A stretch of 47,992 nucleotides of DNA from an uncultured Pleomorphomonas sp. (GTDB lineage: Bacteria; Pseudomonadota; Alphaproteobacteria; Rhizobiales; Pleomorphomonadaceae): positions 1 through 47,992 of the forward strand of contig CALMMQ010000006.1 in assembly GCA_937868725.1 (NCBI GenBank). Reading direction: 5' to 3'. Every line of letters starts with the position of its first letter. The stretch's first letter is position 1. Both the position numbers and the translations under genes were made by a program. Below are positions 45,549-47,992 of this stretch, one piece after another. The notes under the pieces are model-generated. The model was not told the DNA's origin and ran no database searches. It worked only from the letters and a program-made list of their open reading frames with translations.

Positions 45549-45938
45549 TCAGATGTCCTCGACCTTCTCCGGCGGCACCATGCTTTCGAGGCCGCGCAGC
45601 AGGTCTTCCTCGGAAATCTGGTCGAAGACCATCTCGTCGTCTTCGCGGCCGCTGTCGGCGGAACTGCCGATGAGGCCGGCGATCTGCTCAGCCTGCTCGG
45701 GCTCATCGACCTCGACGTACTTCTGCAGCGAATGGATCAGGTCTTCCTTGAGGTCCTGCGGGGCGATCGTCGTATCGGCGATCTCGCGCAGGGCAACGAC
45801 GGGGTTCTTGTCGTTGTCGCGATCAACCGTCAGCGGCGAACCCGAGGAAATCATGCGGGCACGGTGACTGGCCAGCAGGACCAGTTCGAACCGGTTGTCC
45901 ACCTTGTCGATGCAATCTTCGACCGTCACGCGGGCCAT
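45549..45938 (-). CDS. rpoZ: RNA polymerase omega subunit
   Basis: Small RNA polymerase subunit (129 aa) that aids beta' folding and, with RSH products, stringent control. The conserved N-terminal core is [20 protein letters not shown] then [13 protein letters not shown] and [11 protein letters not shown]. The acidic C-terminal half ([21 protein letters not shown]) is the longer tail typical of alphaproteobacteria. ATG 45938 follows AGGAGA at good spacing. It lies directly before rsh in the same direction, a frequent pairing. Confidence 0.96.
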   Translation of the reverse strand: MARVTVEDCIDKVDNRFELVLLASHRARMISSGSPLTVDRDNDKNPVVALREIADTTIAPQDLKEDLIHSLQKYVEVDEPEQAEQIAGLIGSSADSGREDDEMVFDQISEEDLLRGLESMVPPEKVEDI

Positions 45939-46489
45939 GGCCAATCTCCTGCCTTGAGGACGCCGATGCGCACTAACGCCAAACGCGCTCACGCGGATGG
46001 GATCAGCTTCCCAGCCACGAGAGCGTCGGCCTCCGTCGAATTCTCTTCAGCGGTTGAGTTGCCTCTACACGTTTTGGCGCGGGGTGACAATCGCCTTTTT
46101 CGCGGGGCGCTGGTGCCGCGCCATGACAAATCACGGGTTGTTGATCGGGATTATGTGATGTGAGCACATCACACCTGGTGATCGAGCGAAAGTGTCTCAA
46201 ACAACGGCGAAATTGTCGATATCATTCAATTTGAATTTGCCGCTTTGGTGCTTGTATGCATTTGGCGATGTGGAGTAAAGTGGTGGACGAGCGTAGGCAG
46301 ACGCCCCAATTTAACTTGGTCGTGGTTTAAAAAGTTGATATGAGGCTGGCACTCCGTTTGGGAAGCTGGCCTTTCAAACGGGCAAATCTGCGATTTCCAA
46401 GCTGGACCGCAAACGACCGGATGCAGGCCGCAAAGGCTGATTCCAATAAGAACAAACAAAATGACGCGTTGTGAGGGTAAAATAAACTA
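45939..46489. other. 551-bp intergenic region between divergent rpoZ and the NYN gene
   Basis: No credible gene. From about 46130 the sequence is much AT-richer than the rest of the window. Inverted repeats: TGTGATGT (46154-46161)/ACATCACA (46166-46173); ATTCAA (46224-46229)/TTGAAT (46231-46236); CCGTTTG (46354-46360)/CAAACGG (46375-46381). Promoters of rpoZ (left) and the NYN gene (right) are expected here. Confidence 0.55.
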
Positions 46490-47068
46490 ATGTTTGATGA
46501 ACGAGAAAAAATCGCCCTTTTCATCGACGGAGCAAATCTGTACGCGACCGCCAAGGCCCTTGGGTTCGACATTGATTATCGTCGACTACTCAAGGAGTTC
46601 AGTGCCAAAGGGTATCTTCTGAGGGCCTTATACTATACCGCGCTTGCCGAGGATCAGGAATACTCGTCGATCCGTCCGCTGATCGACTGGCTCGACTACA
46701 ATGGCTACAAGGTGGTCACCAAGCCGACCAAGGAGTTTTTCGATTCGACCGGTCGCCGCAAGGTGAAGGGCTCCATGGACATCGAGTTGGCCGTGGATGC
46801 CATGGAACTGGCCGAGCACGTCGATCATCTGGTGCTGTTCTCCGGCGACGGCGACTTCCGCTCGCTGGTCGAAGCCATTCAGCGCAAGGGTCGCAAGGTT
46901 TCCGTCGTCTCGACGCTGCAGACGCAGCCGGCCATGGTCGCCGACGAGCTGCGCCGGCAGGCCGACCACTTCATCGATCTGGCCTCATTGGCACCGCGCA
47001 TTGCCCGCGACGCCACGGAACGGCCGGTGCGTCCGTCCGCCGAACGTGTTCAGAACGAAGACGATTGA
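46490..47068 (+). CDS. NYN-domain (LabA/DUF88) protein
   Basis: A 192-residue member of the NYN family, whose fold is PIN-like and whose characterised members are RNA-acting nucleases. Conserved acidic residues of the metal site are visible: Asp13 in ALFIDGANLY, Asp97 in KGSMDIELAVDAM and Asp120/Asp122 in LFSGDGDFRSLV. The C-terminal 30 residues are polar and variable. The ATG is weakly supported (GAGGG about 12 nt upstream), but no alternative start fits better. It is divergent from rpoZ. The target RNA is unknown; nuclease activity is inferred from the family and intact acidic residues. Confidence 0.88.
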   Translation: MFDEREKIALFIDGANLYATAKALGFDIDYRRLLKEFSAKGYLLRALYYTALAEDQEYSSIRPLIDWLDYNGYKVVTKPTKEFFDSTGRRKVKGSMDIELAVDAMELAEHVDHLVLFSGDGDFRSLVEAIQRKGRKVSVVSTLQTQPAMVADELRRQADHFIDLASLAPRIARDATERPVRPSAERVQNEDD

Positions 47069-47187
47069 GCGACACGGCAGACTCCGGTGCGATAATGCGC
47101 CCTGGTGGCGATCTCTGGTGATCCGGCGGCGGGCCGGTTGCCAGGGGGCTCCCGAGACGAATGCTTCGGCAGATGCAGCTCCTACCA

Positions 47188-47221
47188 GGAAGGCCTCGAC
47201 AGTTCGCTGTCGGGGCCTTCT
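47188..47221 (+). terminator. Strong UUCG-loop hairpin between NYN and UDG genes
   Basis: AAGGCCTCGACAG (47190-47202), loop TTCG, CTGTCGGGGCCTT (47207-47219): a 13-bp stem with one G-T pair, extendable by G47189-C47220. There is no clear U-tract (CTGGC follows). It may end the NYN transcript or fold in the UDG leader. Confidence 0.55.
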
Positions 47222-47268
47222 GGCAACCAGACCGTCGGACCCGGCGTCCGGCGCAGCCCGGCAAGACG

Positions 47269-47922
47269 ATGACCAACAGCGATCAGCCCTGCGAGCCCGA
47301 ACGGGCGTGTACCCTCTGCCCGCGGCTCGCCGCCTTTCGCGATGATTGGCGGCGGCGGGAGCCGAGCTGGTTCAACGGGCCGGTGCCGATCTTCGGACCG
47401 GTCGACGCCCGTCTGCTGATCGTCGGGCTGGCGCCGGGGTTGCGCGGGGCCAACCGTACCGGCCGGCCGTTCACCGGCGACTATGCTGGCGACCTGCTCT
47501 ATGAGACGATGATCGCCTATGGCTTTGCCAGAGGCAGCTATGGCGCCGACCCCGGCGACGGGTTGGAACTCGTCGACGCGGCCATCGTCAACGCCGTGCG
47601 CTGCGTTCCGCCGGAAAACAAGCCGACGACCGACGAGATCAACGCCTGCCGGCCGTTCTTCGCCGCCCGGCTGGCCGCCGCCCGCGAACTTAAGGCCATC
47701 ATCGCGCTCGGCAAGATCGCCCACGATCAGGTGCTGAAGACGCTGGGGCTGCCCATGGCGCGCTTCAAGTTCGCCCATGGCGCCGTCCATGCCGTGCACG
47801 GGCCCGACGGGCCGCGCCTGTTCGACAGCTATCATTGCTCGCGCTACAACACCAACACCGGCGTGCTGACGCCGGAGATGTTCCGCGCCGTGTTCGCCGC
47901 CGTGCGCCGCGAGATCGGCTGA
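47269..47922 (+). CDS. Uracil-DNA glycosylase, family 5 (UDGb) type
   Basis: DNA repair enzyme (217 aa) that excises uracil and other deaminated bases. Motif A is GLAPGLRGANRTGRPFTGD (53-71), with Ala55 where family-1 enzymes have the catalytic Asp. Motif B is HCSRYNTNTGVLT near the C-terminus. Both are of the UDGb type rather than family 4. Four cysteines, 14 and 17 (CTLC), 112 (VRCVPPENK) and 127 (NACRPF), can hold the [4Fe-4S] cluster. ATG 47269 (MTNSDQPCEPER) is preferred; the longer frame from 47161 would run through the hairpin. Confidence 0.9.
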   Translation: MTNSDQPCEPERACTLCPRLAAFRDDWRRREPSWFNGPVPIFGPVDARLLIVGLAPGLRGANRTGRPFTGDYAGDLLYETMIAYGFARGSYGADPGDGLELVDAAIVNAVRCVPPENKPTTDEINACRPFFAARLAAARELKAIIALGKIAHDQVLKTLGLPMARFKFAHGAVHAVHGPDGPRLFDSYHCSRYNTNTGVLTPEMFRAVFAAVRREIG

Positions 47923-47954
47923 TACCCTTTCCGCCAAATTCCGACCCTTGGCGT
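47922..47954 (+). repeat. 33-bp dispersed sequence, copy 2, directly after the UDG stop
   Basis: Starts at the last base of the UDG stop codon and reads ATACCCTTTCCGCCAA then ATTCCGACCCTTGGCGT, matching 17433-17465 at 31 of 33 positions. CGCCAA and TTGGCG form a perfect 6-bp inverted repeat around a 10-nt loop. Confidence 0.8.
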
Positions 47955-47992
47955 GACGCCCGACCGCCGGTCCGGGCAGGAGCGGCTTGAGA

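Noticed and set aside
46154-46173. CRP/FNR-type site
   Set aside because: The half-sites TGTGA and TCACA are present, but the spacer is 10 bp rather than 6, so it does not fit the consensus.
46327-46572. Possible 81-aa minus-strand protein overlapping the NYN start
   Set aside because: AT-rich, overlaps the certain NYN coding region, and has no recognisable features.

Overview
The window is high-GC chromosomal DNA from an alphaproteobacterium, most likely of the order Hyphomicrobiales (Rhizobiales). The evidence is a 14-gene nuo operon followed by birA and rnj, a NuoE with a C-terminal helix-hairpin extension, a histidine-rich NuoL loop, an ExoR-like Sel1 protein, a UPF0314/DUF2585 membrane protein and the block rpoZ-rsh-acpS-lepB-rnc-era. 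Genus cannot be fixed from the sequence. No rRNA, tRNA, CRISPR array or insertion sequence was seen.

Layout. (1) 1-14779: proton-translocating NADH dehydrogenase (complex I) operon nuoB(partial)-C-D-E-F-G-H-(81-aa membrane protein)-I-J-K-L-M-N, closed by a strong intrinsic terminator at 14806-14836. (2) 14904-17433: birA and rnj on the same strand. (3) 17625-25484: a DUF2157 membrane protein, a four-domain persulfide-handling flavoprotein (CoA-disulfide reductase/rhodanese/TusA/DsrE), an EF-G-like GTPase lacking the catalytic histidine, and the pseudokinase AMPylator SelO. (4) 26219-32866: an ExoR-like periplasmic regulator, exonuclease III, a solitary xylulokinase, a DMT exporter, an AlpA-like DNA-binding protein and an MHS-type MFS transporter. 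(5) 33347-39850: purC, DUF2585, a small exported protein built on three YNPSGTGD motifs, a ClC antiporter, a YgiD-type dioxygenase and a LacI-type regulator with two perfect operators before its own gene. (6) 40048-45938: minus-strand housekeeping cluster rpoZ, rsh, acpS, lepB, rnc, era. (7) 46490-47922: a NYN-domain protein and a family-5-type uracil-DNA glycosylase.

The genes work in separable groups: respiratory energy conservation (nuo); RNA processing and translation (rnj, rnc, era, EF-G-like); stringent response and transcription (rsh, rpoZ); lipid and protein export (acpS, lepB); DNA repair (xth, UDG); sulfur/redox handling (persulfide flavoprotein, SelO).

The least-explained items are the three-motif exported protein (35674-36012) with a hairpin in its leader, a palindrome-dense non-coding stretch next to it (35141-35541), twin LacI operators (39878-39927), a 33-bp sequence placed directly after two unrelated stop codons (17433 and 47922), and several strongly folded leaders.
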